A stretch of DNA of 64,000 nt from Rhyzopertha dominica (GCA_025024175.1 QCXZ01000053.1:8494001-8558000), one strand, 5' to 3'. Shown: positions 47,239-57,901, counted from the stretch's first letter. Made by a program: numbers and translations. The notes: a model not told the origin generated them from the letters alone.

Positions 47239-47262
47239 TTTATCGAAGAATTGTCTCCATTG
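47239..47262 (-). CDS. rho-4: Rhomboid gene: 24-nt microexon
   Basis: Eight codons, QWRQFFDK, between a CTCTTTCAG acceptor (ending 47263) and a GTAAGT donor (starting 47238), phase 0 at both ends. Joined to the next exon it gives FDK then YDPEG, a continuous EF-hand helix and loop. This phase-perfect fit to flanking exons is the main support. The intron to the next exon is only 53 nt. Confidence 0.7.
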
Positions 47263-47887
47263 CTGAAAGAGATGACTGAAATTAGGCAACTTATACAGAG
47301 TTACTATAGAAGTAGGCACAACAATAACCTTTTCGTACAACTTTATCTTCTAAGAAATATCTCCATCGAGATGCCTAGTTGTATAACAGTTTATTCTTAC
47401 GTATTTCTTACATTTTGAAAAGTATTTAAAACGCATTTGGCACAGTTACGTCCTGAGTTGCATTGAAGTTTATTCGACGATCATTTCGGTTTATAATGTT
47501 CGTAGATAATCATCGTACTAAACAGAATAAACCAAATCTTGGTTAAGGTAAAACCATCCCTGAACTTTTAACATCTGAAATTTTGTAAGGGGTAATTTTA
47601 TATATCAACATACAGAAGCAGTGCGCTTGTGAGCATCTAACCCTCCCTACCCCTTTTAAACGCATTAATTAGTTAGAAACTTCTGTAATATCGATGTAAA
47701 TGAATCCTGCGGGTGACATGTTTTTCCAAAATATACCTATTAGCAAGTGCACCCTAAGTACAGGACACTGTGCAGTGCTTTAAACACCTACTGAATGGAT
47801 AGATGGCGCGAGATCGTGCGAATGTCGGATTGTTCGAGAGAGATAGAAGAGAGCGTGCGCGGTCTACGTACTAGCAAGTTAAGAGTG
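47263..47887. other. Intron sequence, unrecognised
   Basis: Part of the long rhomboid intron; no element ends or frames recognised. Confidence 0.4.
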
Positions 47888-48652
47888 GTGAATTGAGGGT
47901 TGAGCAATTTTTTTGAAAACATTGCTCCAGATTGCCCTGAGCTAGCTCCACTATTAAAAAAGCTAGCTCCACCTTGCTCGAGTTGTTATAAGCTCATCAT
48001 TTCGGGGGGTGCTAACTTAACGTTATCGTCGCCATTGCCTCAAATCTGTTTCAAAACCTAGCTCCAGGTAGCCCAGAGCTACCTCCAGCTAGCTCCACTA
48101 AAGAAAAAGCTAGCTCCACTTTACTTAAATAGTTATAAGCTCATCATTTCGGGGGGGGGGTGCTAATTTAACGCTATCCTCGCCACTGCTTCAAAACCTA
48201 GCTCCAGGTAGCCCAGAGCTAGCTCCACTATAGAGAAAGCTAGCTCCACTCTACTTGAGTAGTTATAAGTTCATCATTTCGGGGGGCGCTAACTTAACGT
48301 TATCCTCGTCATTGCCTCAAATCTGTTTCAAAACCTAGTTTCAGGTAGTCCAGGGCTAGCTCCAGTTAGCTCGACTATAGGGAAAGCTAGCTCCGTCTTA
48401 CTTGAGTAGTTATAAACTTATCATTTCGGGGGGTGCTAACTTAACGTTGTCCTCGTCAATGTTTCAAATCTAGCTCATGGTTTCCCAGAGCTAGCTCCAC
48501 TATTAAGGAAACTAGCTCCACTATAGAGAAAGCTAGCGGAGCTAAATCTCAGGCATTATTTTTCTGAAGATTATAGAAACTGGAATGACGTCAGCTTTCT
48601 CTATAGTGGAGCTAGCCCTAAGCAACTTGGAGCTAAGTTTTTAAATAGGTTT

Positions 48653-48840
48653 TGTAATATATTCTTATTACGCAAATTAGGAAGCACAGGCACTCTTCAA
48701 TAATACGCACCAAGCTCTTAACAACACGTTTATTCCCCTGTACAAATCCAAGTGTCGACCTTAATGCCGTACACTGCACAAAAACCATATATACAAAAAA
48801 CACTCTTTTTGTATATGCTATTAATTCCGTGTATGGTACA
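48653..48840 (-). repeat. 3' LTR of the gypsy element
   Basis: Plus-strand edges TGTAATATAT...ATGGTACA, so TG...CA ended on both strands' convention. Preceded on the coding strand by a purine run (GAGGGGGAAGAA, 48841-48852). Confidence 0.93.
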
Positions 48841-48852
48841 TTCTTCCCCCTC
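48841..48852 (-). other. Polypurine tract of the gypsy element
   Basis: Reads GAGGGGGAAGAA on the coding strand, immediately before the 3' LTR, where plus-strand DNA synthesis is primed in this class. Confidence 0.8.
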
Positions 48853-48996
48853 ATAAAAATTACAAAATTTTATGGTTAGTTTCATTAACAGAATCATACA
48901 CACAAAAAATATTAATGATACATAAGTCGTTCAGGAGGCTTAACCATCCTTTTAGGTCGGTTACTAGTGTTTACCTCATCAGACACTTGACTTTCA

Positions 48997-51474
48997 TTAC
49001 TTGTGGGAACGCCTACAGGAACTGTTGAAATTTGCATTATTAGTATCATAATTTATAATTTGATTAGTGTGGCGCTTCCACAAGCAATCTAATCCTGGAA
49101 CTTGTACTAAGTACGTACATTTTCCAATGATCTTCCTCACTATAGCACTAATCCATTTTACATTTATACTTCTATAGTCCTTCACTTTTACTTTCTGCCC
49201 TACTCTAAAACTTCTTTCTCTTCCGCCAAAATTTTGTATCTGTTTCTCTACATTTAAATTAACTTTTTCTTCAATATTGCTGTGTGGTCTCATCAAGCTA
49301 AATTTGGTACGAATATTTCTATTGAACATTAAAAGAGATGGAGAAACTCCCGTAGTGCTATGAATGGACGTTCTGTAATCAAACAAGAATGTCTGTAACA
49401 CTTTATTTAAATTAATGTTTTTACCTTGCGATAGTACCCTTTTTAAAGCATTTTTAATAGTTTTAACTGCGTTTTCCGCAGCTCCGTTAGATTGAGGGTT
49501 ATAAGGCGCGGAAGTGACATGTTTTATGTGAAATGAATTTAGAAATTTTTTAAATTCTTGACTTACCAGATTTGGCGCATTGTCTGACACTAACACTGAA
49601 GGCACTCCAAATCTTGCAAACAAGCTGTGTAAGGCAGTAATCGTGAAATTGGATGTAATGTTGTTGGTCGGAAATACTTCTAACCACTTTGAGTGTGCAT
49701 CCAATACAATTAGGAAGTATTTGTTTAAAAACGGGCCCATATAATCTATATGAAGCCTTGAAAATACTTCTTTAGGCCATTTCCAGGGATTGAGACCTAC
49801 CCTTGGTGGTGACTGTTTCACAGTAGAACAATTTTCGCAAAATTTTGATACATTTTCGATATCTTGATTAATACCTGGCCAAAAGAAGTAACCACGTGCA
49901 ATTCCTTTCATTTTTACTACTCCTAGATGAGAGGCATGTAGCTGTTTTAAAATATTACCTCGCAATTGAAATGGTATGCATATTCTGTGATTCCACATCA
50001 AAACACCTTGTTCTATGGTTAATTGGTTTCTGATGGGGTAATAATCTTTCAATTTGGAATCCGTTTTTGCATATTTTGGCCAACCTTTATTGACAAAATT
50101 GACAACTTTTGAAAGAATCGCGTCGAATTTTGTATGCTTTTGAATTGTTTCAAAGTCTGTTTGAAAATAGTCATTATCATTAAAGTAATTAACGTAATCA
50201 AAGTTATTTGAATCATGACAATGATCTGCAGAAATTTCTTCGGGCAATCTTGACAGCCAATCTGCCACGTTATTTTCTGACTTAACAAACTTTACTTTAT
50301 ACTGGTAATTTGACAATATTAGCGCCCATCTTCTCAAACGGTTTGCAGAGAATTGCGGTATACCCTTATTCGGGTGAAAAATAGCCAACAGTGGCTTATT
50401 GTCGCATACTAAGGTGAAGGATCTGCCCAGCAAATATTGATTGAATTTAAATAAGCCATAAATGATAGCTAAACCTTCACGTTCAATTTGACTCCAATTT
50501 TTTTCAGCTGACGACAACGTTCTCGAGGCATAAGCTATAGGTTTTTCTTCGCCGTTTGGTAAAACATGTGATAAAACAGCACCTATGCCTTGAGGACTTG
50601 CATCAGTAGCTAACTGAAGTTCATATTCTGGATTATAATGAGCTAAAACTGGCGCACTACACAACAATTCTTTGATTTTATCAAATGCTCTAGTACACTC
50701 ATCGTCCCATTTCCATTTAACATTTTTTTTAAGCAACACGTACAGTGGGCATAAAATCGCGGACAAATTAGGTAAGAATTTGCCATAATAATTTATCATA
50801 CCGAGTATTGATTTGAGTTCAGACACATTATTTGGAACTGGGGCGTTCTTTATAGCTAAAACTTTTTTAGGGGAAGTTTTAAGACCATCTTTATCAATAA
50901 TAAAGCCTAAATATTCGACTTGATTTTGGAAAAAATGACATTTATTAGCTGATACTTTAAGTCCAGCATTTTGCAATCGACTTAGCACTTTTTCCACTCG
51001 TTCCAAATTTTGCTTGTGATCCACTCCTCCTATTAGCACATCATCTAAAAATATTATTACTCCCTTAATATCTGAAAGTAAGGATTCCATCAGTTTTTGG
51101 TACTTAGCCGGTGCACACGCTACTCCATATGGTAATCTTTGATAACGGAACAAACCCTTGTGAGTTGAAATGGTCACTAATTCTTTAGATTTTTCATCTA
51201 GGCAAATTTGTGCATATGCCTGTGATAAATCAATTTTAGAAAACACGCTGGCACCCTCCAGTCTTGAAAACAAATCTTCAATACGGGGCAATGGAAATTG
51301 ATCAATTTGTAGCACAGGGTTAACTGTGACCTTAAAATCACCGCATATACGTACTGACCCGTCTTTTTTCAATACTGGTACAATCGGGGTTGCCCAGGGC
51401 GAGTAATCTACTGGGACCAATACTTTTAGATTAACCAAACGTTCAAGTTCCTTTTCAACTTTCCCTAATACCAT
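48997..51474 (-). CDS. pol: Gypsy Pol: reverse transcriptase, RNase H, integrase
   Basis: 825 codons from the first Met. Reverse transcriptase: LPYGVACAPAKYQ at about 115-125 and the catalytic FLDD at about 142-145 (Phe for the usual Tyr, as in many gypsy elements). RNase H starts with TDAS at 290 and ends near ADWLSRLP at 411. Integrase: zinc-binding HASHLG...CENC at about 513-549, catalytic D577 (HIDYMG), D631 (VSDNAPN) and E667 (GAAENAV), with 35 residues between the last two, i.e. DD35E. All catalytic residues are present. It lies one base out of phase (+1) with Gag-protease. Conserved family sequence runs across the boundary, so either programmed frameshifting or a small deletion in an A run separates them. 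No env follows. Confidence 0.95.
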   Translation of the reverse strand: MVLGKVEKELERLVNLKVLVPVDYSPWATPIVPVLKKDGSVRICGDFKVTVNPVLQIDQFPLPRIEDLFSRLEGASVFSKIDLSQAYAQICLDEKSKELVTISTHKGLFRYQRLPYGVACAPAKYQKLMESLLSDIKGVIIFLDDVLIGGVDHKQNLERVEKVLSRLQNAGLKVSANKCHFFQNQVEYLGFIIDKDGLKTSPKKVLAIKNAPVPNNVSELKSILGMINYYGKFLPNLSAILCPLYVLLKKNVKWKWDDECTRAFDKIKELLCSAPVLAHYNPEYELQLATDASPQGIGAVLSHVLPNGEEKPIAYASRTLSSAEKNWSQIEREGLAIIYGLFKFNQYLLGRSFTLVCDNKPLLAIFHPNKGIPQFSANRLRRWALILSNYQYKVKFVKSENNVADWLSRLPEEISADHCHDSNNFDYVNYFNDNDYFQTDFETIQKHTKFDAILSKVVNFVNKGWPKYAKTDSKLKDYYPIRNQLTIEQGVLMWNHRICIPFQLRGNILKQLHASHLGVVKMKGIARGYFFWPGINQDIENVSKFCENCSTVKQSPPRVGLNPWKWPKEVFSRLHIDYMGPFLNKYFLIVLDAHSKWLEVFPTNNITSNFTITALHSLFARFGVPSVLVSDNAPNLVSQEFKKFLNSFHIKHVTSAPYNPQSNGAAENAVKTIKNALKRVLSQGKNINLNKVLQTFLFDYRTSIHSTTGVSPSLLMFNRNIRTKFSLMRPHSNIEEKVNLNVEKQIQNFGGRERSFRVGQKVKVKDYRSINVKWISAIVRKIIGKCTYLVQVPGLDCLWKRHTNQIINYDTNNANFNSSCRRSHK

Positions 51475-52825
51475 AAGGTAAAGGTCGCGCTCGCAAAAAT
51501 TTTGGAGATATGTTTTCGCTGACTAATTTTAAAGAAACTGTTCCCTTATTAAATGTTCCAATTTCCGGAGAAAATATTTTATAATACTTATTTTTAAGAT
51601 AACTTAAATCATCCTGAACAGTATGGATTTCACTTATGCCTAAATTATACATTTTCATGAAATCTCTGCCTAAAATAGGAGGTCCACCCCTGTCTATTAC
51701 AAATACATTTAAATCCTTTGAAATACCATTGTACGACACAGAAATGTTACAAAATCCTAGAACGTCTAGCTTATCTCCGTGATAAACGTACAATTGTCTA
51801 TCAGTTCCCATCAAGGCATGATTTTTAAAATTGTTTAACCAAAACGTTTTAGAAACTGCAGAGATGCAGGCTCCCGAATCTAACTGAAAAGTATAATCCC
51901 TGTCATCAATTTTAATAGTGACATAAAATGGATTTACAGGCCTGGTAGCTCCTAACATAAAAATATCATCATTATCGTCTACAAAATTTTGAAAACTGCA
52001 GTTTTTATTAGTTTTCCTAGGACAGACTGGTGCAAGGTGACCCTTGACTTTACAAATATGGCACTCATATCCCTTAAAGCGGCACTTACTTGTGTTGTGA
52101 TTGCGCTTACCGCACACCGCACAAAATTTCGCTGGCTTGCGCACTTTCGTTGATCCGTATGATGACGATGTCGGAACTGCTGACGTCCTCGATGACGATG
52201 GAACTGCGTCATTCGTATTCGGCAAATGGCGTCCTTTCCTGGATATCACCGACACATGTTGAACTTCTGGCTCCATTTTGACTTCAATATTGGTATCCGC
52301 AGCCATCTTTGAAGCAGCAATTCGAATCACATCGGAAAACGTGCTAGTAGAATTTTCTTCAAATAATCTAGCTTGTGCAGGACCTTTTGTGAAGCCCACA
52401 ACGAAACGATCCCGTAGAACCCAATCAATTTCAGCAGCCGAAAAATTACAATTGACCGCCAAATTTCTTAATCGTGCGGCCCATTCATTTGCATTTTCAC
52501 CCACGTTTTTTGTTGCTGAATAGAATTTTGATCGTGCTGCGAAAAACGATTCACTTGATGCAAAATGTTTATTAAATAGATCCACTAGCTCGGCAAAAGT
52601 TTTACTCTCCGGCAAAATCGGTAGCGACAAATTATAGATTAATTTGTACCCTTCCTCACTAAGAGCATTTAGCAATATAGCTCTTTTCACTGCGCCATCA
52701 GTAATGTTATTTGCCACAAAATAGTTGTCCAATCTACGCTTATAAATTGGCCAATCACATATCTGGGGATCAAATTCGCGCACTTGACCGACGTTGGCTC
52801 GCGGCAGTACGTCTTCGTTCGCCAT
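51455..52825 (-). CDS. gag: Gypsy Gag-protease polyprotein
   Basis: 456 codons, starting MANEDVLPRANVG about 35 bp inside the 5' LTR edge. Residues 1-180 are the capsid-type region. Two CCHC zinc knuckles follow at about 235-248 (CAVCGKRNHNTSKC) and 255-268 (CHICKVKGHLAPVC), which bind the RNA genome. The aspartic protease has its active site at 316-318 (LDSGACISAV) and the C-terminal ILGRDF block near 397. The frame ends after LPYGIRES, overlapping the start of pol by 20 nt. The frame is free of stops, consistent with a young copy. The protease being joined to Gag rather than Pol is common in this lineage. Confidence 0.93.
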   Translation of the reverse strand: MANEDVLPRANVGQVREFDPQICDWPIYKRRLDNYFVANNITDGAVKRAILLNALSEEGYKLIYNLSLPILPESKTFAELVDLFNKHFASSESFFAARSKFYSATKNVGENANEWAARLRNLAVNCNFSAAEIDWVLRDRFVVGFTKGPAQARLFEENSTSTFSDVIRIAASKMAADTNIEVKMEPEVQHVSVISRKGRHLPNTNDAVPSSSRTSAVPTSSSYGSTKVRKPAKFCAVCGKRNHNTSKCRFKGYECHICKVKGHLAPVCPRKTNKNCSFQNFVDDNDDIFMLGATRPVNPFYVTIKIDDRDYTFQLDSGACISAVSKTFWLNNFKNHALMGTDRQLYVYHGDKLDVLGFCNISVSYNGISKDLNVFVIDRGGPPILGRDFMKMYNLGISEIHTVQDDLSYLKNKYYKIFSPEIGTFNKGTVSLKLVSENISPKFLRARPLPYGIRES

Positions 52826-52860
52826 AGTTTCTAATTAAACACACTTTACCTCGTCGCCAA

Positions 52861-53048
52861 TGTAATATATTCTTATTACGCAAATTAGGAAGCACAGGCA
52901 CTCTTCAATAATACGCACCAAGCTCTTAACAACACGTTTATTCCCCTGTACAAATCCAAGTGTCGACCTTAATGCCGTACACTGCACAAAAACCATATAT
53001 ACAAAAAACACTCTTTTTGTATATGCTATTAATTCCGTGTATGGTACA
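52861..53048 (-). repeat. 5' LTR of the gypsy element
   Basis: Base-for-base the same as 48653-48840 by eye. Followed on the coding strand, after the final A, by TTGGCGACGAGG, the likely primer-binding site beginning with the usual TGG that pairs with a tRNA CCA end; the tRNA was not identified. Confidence 0.93.
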
Positions 53049-53469
53049 GGTTTGAAACAGTGGCGACGAAATGATGGGCTTATAACTACTCAAGTAAAGT
53101 GGATCAAGCCTTCTCTATAGTGGAGCTACCTGGAGCTAGAATTTGAAACAGTGGCGAGGATAACGTTAAGTTAGCACCCACCGAAATGATGAGCTTATAA
53201 CTATTTAAGTATAGTGGAGCTAGCTTTCTCTTTGGTGGAGCTAGCTGGAGCTAGCTCTGGGCTATCTGGAGCTACGTTTTGGAACAGATTTGAGGCAATG
53301 GCGAGGATAACGTTAAGTTACCACCCACCGAAATGATGAGCTTATAACTACTCAAGTAAGATGGAGCTAGCTTCCTCAACATAGCGGAGCTAACTTAACG
53401 GACCCGTGAATTGAAGTAGGTAGTGATAGAATTCAGTGCTTGGTATAAAAATAAAAGATTAGTCAAAAT

Positions 53470-55730
53470 TCGCATTTCTTGTACCTGTGAGCTTATCAAT
53501 ATCGTCGTTATTATTTGATAGTGGATTACAAGGCTATTGCCAAAATATGCCACGGCTCGAACTCTGTGCGGCAGTACTTTTAGTTGATTTGTTTAAAACT
53601 GTAAAAACAGTTATTTTTGTCAATATCGCTATAGACAATGTTTATGCCTGGACTGATTCCCAGATCGTGCTGGCATGGTTGTCTGCTTCTCCTCATCGAT
53701 GGAAGACATTTATAGCTAACAGGGTATCTCACATTCAAGCAGAACTCCTTAAAAGCTGACATGTTGTTTTCCGGGCTGATTCCCACGTTGGTTATTTGAA
53801 TTTGACGTTTCGACACTCTTGTCGGTGTCTTCCTCAGAAGTAGCTCTGAAACTGAAGTGTCCTAGTCCGCTCGGGTATTTATACTCGTCCGGTTCACTGA
53901 TGCGTGGGTGTTGTTGTTACGCATGACCGGTTTCCAGATTCCAGGTAGTTCGATGCTTCGGTCTCGGTTATAATTGTGCGGATTCTTTTGGATTTCGATG
54001 GCTTCCTTGTACAGTCTCGGTCAGAATCTCGCTTCCCTTGACAGCATTTGTGCTTCCTCGAATTTGATGATGTTGCCAGTCTCCATTAGATGTTCTGCTA
54101 CAGCCTACCTATCACCTTGCAGGTCTCTAGTGTCCCTCAAGTGCTCCTTGATTCTTGTGTTGATGTGCCTTCCGGTTTGGCCGATGTAAACCTTCCCACA
54201 ACTGCTTGGGATGCTATACACACCTATATGAACATAATCCAGCAGATAACGCATCACGTGACCAAACACCCAGTCAGTTGTTGAATAATGAATTGTGGTG
54301 GAAGGGTCCCCATTGGTTACCTCATTCTAGAAACAATTGGCCTCCACAATCCAATGTCGTTCATGAAGTATTCTCTTCTGATACTTTGGAAGAATCAACT
54401 ACTGTTTTAAATGTTTCCATTGAAAATGATCCCATTAGATCACTAATTGATCGTTTTTCGTCGTTGCATAAAATTCAACGCATTGTAGCGTATGTTAGAA
54501 GATTCTCAATACTTCTCAGACGCGGTTTCCTGAAATTTTTCGTTCTCTTCGGAACCATAAATTATTGCCCAAATTGTATCACAAACTAGCTGTTTTCGTT
54601 GACGAACATGGTTTTCTTAGAGTGGGCGGTCGACTAAGACATTCTCGTTTAGCGTTTGACGTTAAGCATCCTTTACCAGGCAGTCACCGTCTGACCCACC
54701 TGATTAAAGAACATGTTCACCGCACGAACCTACATCCAGGTTTAAAAGCAATGCAGTATTTATTACTGCAACAATTTTGGATTTTGTCTAGCCGTAAGGC
54801 TATCTACAAATGTTTATCGCATTGTATTCGTTGTTTTTGATCTAAACCCAGGTTCACCACTCCAGTTATGGCCGACTTGCCTCCAATCCGAATAGCTCAA
54901 ATTAAGCCATTTTCAGCTGATTGTGTTGATTTCGTAGGACCATATGGCGTTTGTGCTTCAAAACTGCGTGGGGCTAAATGACTGAAAGCTTGTATTTGCG
55001 TTTTTGTTTGTTGCGTCGTAAAGGCGATTCATTTAGAAATCGTGTCAGATCTTTCATCCTAAGCCTTCATTGCCGCCTTACGCNGTTTCGTTGCACGACG
55101 TGGACATTGTAGTCATACCAATTTTGTGGGTGCTTATGGACAACTTTTAGATTTGGCGAAAGAAGCAGCCGAAAGTGGCATTTTAAGCCGCCTTCAGCGC
55201 CCCATTTTAATGGTCTTGCGGAGGCTGACGTTAAGTCAGTGAAAACGCATTTTTATAGAGTCGTTGGTGAACAAGTGGTGTATTTTGAAGAGATGTACAC
55301 GTTTCTTACTCAAATTGAGTGCCTTCTTAATTCGAGGCCTATAACTCCACTAAGTTCAGATCCAAACGAACTGTTAAATGCTAATGTACCGGATCCAGAT
55401 TTAACTGAAATTTCTCAAAACAGCTTGAATAGATCGCAGCTTGTACAAAAAATGAAAACAGATTTTTGGAAGAGATGGCATTCAGAGTATCTACACACGT
55501 TACAGCAACGTGGCAAATGGTGATTCCTCCAAAAACATGAAATTAAATTCTCTCCTTTTAGTAAAAACTGAAGGAAAACCGCTATTTTCGTGGGATCTTG
55601 CTAGAGCAATAAAACTACATCCTGGCAAAGATGGGATTAATCGGGTTGCAACGATTAAAACAAATAGAGGCATACTACAACGCCCTGTTGTAAAATTATG
55701 CCCTCTACTATTACAAAATTAATAACTGTT
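53470..55730 (+). pseudogene. BEL/Pao retrotransposon Pol relic
   Basis: Plus strand, several frames. PRLELCAAVLLVDL and YAWTDSQIVLAWLSASPHRW (RNase H, 53540-53700), then an interruption. NPADNASRDQTPSQLLNNELWW (54240-54300) follows, then the linker with VDEHGFLRVGGRLRHSRL and HPLPGSHRLTHLIKEHVH (integrase zinc-binding, 54590-54720). A degraded integrase core comes next (FSADCVDFVGPYG, then HLEIVSDLS), with its middle deleted near 55130-55190. Last is the C-terminal block with LFSWDLARAIKLHPGKDG and VATIKTNRG (55590-55680). Gag, protease and RT are missing. The relic starts close to the right edge of the foldback. Confidence 0.85.
53771..54235 (-). mobile_element. Penelope-like fragment inserted in the BEL relic
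   Basis: Minus strand: VYSIPSSCGKVYIGQTGRHI (GIY-YIG), RIKEHLRDTRDLQGD, FEEAQMLSREARF, YKEAIEIQKNPHNYNRD and a tail with CTTCTGAGGAAGACACC and GTGTCGAAACGTC near 53830, the usual close of such elements. A stop interrupts the endonuclease. It splits the BEL RNase H between ...VVFRADS and NPADNASR. Confidence 0.85.
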
Positions 55731-55734
55731 ACAT

Positions 55735-57335
55735 TTAAGCATTCATTGTTAATTTTAGCTTTAGTTTAGTTTACATAAAAATTGAAAACATTTTTTGGTG
55801 GGCGGAATGTTAAGGCACCAAGTACTGGTAGTGATAAGCGTTTTTGTTTTGTAATTCTTACACATGCTTGATCCACCTATCCACCCATCCCTTCCCAAAA
55901 AAATTGAGGTAATCGTGTGACAGTCGTCGAAAAATACAGATAACTAAGAACGCGAATGCTCCATGCTCCATGGTTCCATCCACAATTGGCAAGTCCAAGT
56001 GTGTGCTATATGTAACAGATGGACTTAAGGCAAATCAGAGTGTGACTGAAGGAATTGAACTCATCGGAGAACGAGTCGATCGCATGGAAGACAAGTTTGA
56101 GTACGCTATCGTGACTGTGAAAGTGGATCTGGAAAGACTGAATACCCACGGATCGACGTTTTTGTCAGACACCGCTTTATGATAGCCAGACTTCGTTCGA
56201 AACATATAAAATACTGTTCGAGGCGGCTGGTATGGTGAAGCACTGGGAAGATCGCGAGAAGGCTATTGCTTTGGACCTTGCTCTTCGTGGATCAGCGCTC
56301 GACTTGCTTTACAAACTAGCTGTAGGCGGCAGGGGAATTACGACAAGCTAACTGCAGCGTTGGAATTACATTTCTGGAAACAGCACCTGCAACAACTCTT
56401 TCGACGGCAGCTAAAGACTCACAAGAAGAAAGTTGGCGGCAGTAGAAGATTCTGAAATAGACATAATAAACATGGAAGACGTCCGACTTGCTAGTTGCTA
56501 CCGTTGTGGGAAACCAGAGCATGTTAAGGACTGCAGAGTGGTGCTTCAACTACCTCCAGACATCAAGAGCAACGAAGTCCATGTGGAGAATTCACGCATT
56601 ACCAACTGGTGGAACAGCGCAAAAGCACGGTCAAAGTAAGGAGAATCGCCATTATCCTTAACGCGAAGAATGGACTGCCGAAAGCTTNCGGAAGGCCCAA
56701 CTAGCAGACAGTCATATTGGTCCAATACTTAGGTGGAAGGAAGCCAACAGACCACGACTTGGACGGGAAGAGTTTGGGAGAGCACCGGTTNGAAGCATGT
56801 TGTTAAAGGAGTATGTACCATGGGTATTGGAAGAGGTACATGGAGGAGCATCTGGTGCCCACCTGGTAGTGAACAGGCCTTTGGCAAAGGTACGCGAACG
56901 TTTCTACTAGGTGGCTTGTCGCGAAGATGTAGAAAAATGGTGCTACAAATGTGCAACCTACACAGCCACGAAGGGCACTTCTACCCGACTTAGGGAAAGG
57001 ACAAACCAGAACAACATGGGAGGAACTCCATTGGGACAGTGCAGTGATCGTGTGAAAACTCACTATGAAGGAACAACCACCCACAGGTAGTTTTAAGGGA
57101 GGAGATCTGGTGCGGCTCTACAACCCATGAAGAAGGAAAGGCCTTTCGCTTACGTTGTCGCCAACCTGAGAAAGACCCTTCAAAGTACTGAAAGGGATTA
57201 ACGACTTAGTCTACAGAATCCAGCGCAGCCCAGGATCAAAGATGAAGGTGGTACACTGCAATCGTTTCAGTGAGTACCATGGAGATCCCGAGGAATGGAA
57301 CTGATAGGGAAGATCAGTTTCTAAGGAGGGGGTAG
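55735..57335 (+). pseudogene. Heavily deleted Ty3/gypsy relic
   Basis: Plus strand fragments. A Gag-like 55970-56182 frame (EGIELIGERVDRMEDKFE) leads to SCYRCGKPEHVKDC at about 56490, a zinc knuckle with one residue missing (CX2CX4HX3C). Then comes the integrase zinc-binding region, LEEVHGGASGAHLVVNRPLA with KVRERFY and EDVEKWCYKCATYTATKG (56825-56980). A jump follows to the Pol C-terminus: LVRLYNP, RRKGLSLTL, GINDLVYRIQRSPGSKMKVV and HCNRF (57100-57260). Protease, RT, RNase H and the integrase catalytic core are deleted. Frameshifts, stops and two N bases occur. Confidence 0.75.
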
Positions 57336-57870
57336 TGTTACATGCAGCGCCATCTGTAGACCAGAGTGACAGGCATGTAGATGCGGTGGAATAGGGCACT
57401 GCAAGTAGTTATCCTAGCAACTGCTAGAGGGCAGGAATGTCGATGGAATGTACTGGAAGTATAGACTGTGACAGTAAGATATCCTTCAAGCAACATAGAA
57501 AGACGGCGTAGGGGGAAGCTACCTATATAAAGCGCGAGCTGGCGAATGGCGGGAAGTCTGAAGTCTGAGTGCCAAGTTCTGAATTCGAATAGCGATTATC
57601 GAGGGAGCGAAAGGCTTAGTGAAGCAGGTGATTTAACTACCAAGCCTGTGCAGTATTGTGGTTTAGAGAATTAGTGGTATTGAAACAGTAGTTTTGAATA
57701 GTTGTAAGTGAGTGCGAGAGAGATCGTTCCTCACTCGCCAGCAACGGGATCGTATCTATTCGCGGCTTCACTCTGAGAGTTATTCAATTCAATGGTTTTA
57801 TCTGACATTCTCGAAGCTGGAAAAACTTATACATCAGAGCTGCGCCCGTACAGAATTGTTTTCCTAATTA
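57336..57870 (+). repeat. Probable 3' LTR of the deleted gypsy relic
   Basis: Starts TGTTACATGCAGCGCC directly after a purine run (AAGGAGGGGGTAG). It carries a TATA-type box (CTATATAAAGCGCGAGC at about 57519). The right end is not certain and no 5' LTR was found. It ends close to the rhomboid exon donor at 57901. Confidence 0.6.
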
Positions 57871-57901
57871 TTATGCCTAATTTTTATAATGGGTAACTTA
57901 C

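Larger units (their letters stand above)
48653..53048 (-). mobile_element. Complete Ty3/gypsy LTR retrotransposon
   Basis: 4396 bp, transcribed on the minus strand. The two 188-bp LTRs read as identical. A 5-bp target duplication GGTTT lies at 48648-48652 and 53049-53053. Internal order is gag-protease then pol (RT, RNase H, integrase), the gypsy order. No envelope frame. It is the youngest recognisable insertion in the window, sitting inside the foldback element. Confidence 0.95.
47897..53405. mobile_element. Foldback element of tandem repeats, split by a gypsy
   Basis: Left arm 47897-48652 consists of about five imperfect repeats of roughly 140 bp with motifs GAGCTAGCTCCA, AGTTATAAGCTCATCATTTC and CTAACTTAACGTTATCCTCG. 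The right arm (53054-53405) has the same motifs inverted. The element is flanked by a 9-bp direct repeat GTGAATTGA (47888-47896, 53406-53414), and its ends are GGGTT and GACCC. This layout (long inverted arms made of tandem repeats, 9-bp duplication) recalls Drosophila FB and Mutator-like foldbacks. Without the gypsy it is about 1.1 kb and non-coding. Confidence 0.72.

Noticed and set aside
48147..48160. Long G run as a G-quadruplex site
   Set aside because: It is slippage in one unit of the tandem repeat (other units have six G); no evidence for a function.
47920..48650. Regular repeats resembling a CRISPR array
   Set aside because: Units are about 140 bp, contiguous, diverged and in eukaryotic DNA, with an inverted counterpart at 53054-53405; there are no spacers.
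48653..53048. Endogenous retrovirus (errantivirus) with envelope
   Set aside because: There is no room or frame for an envelope between Pol and the 3' LTR.
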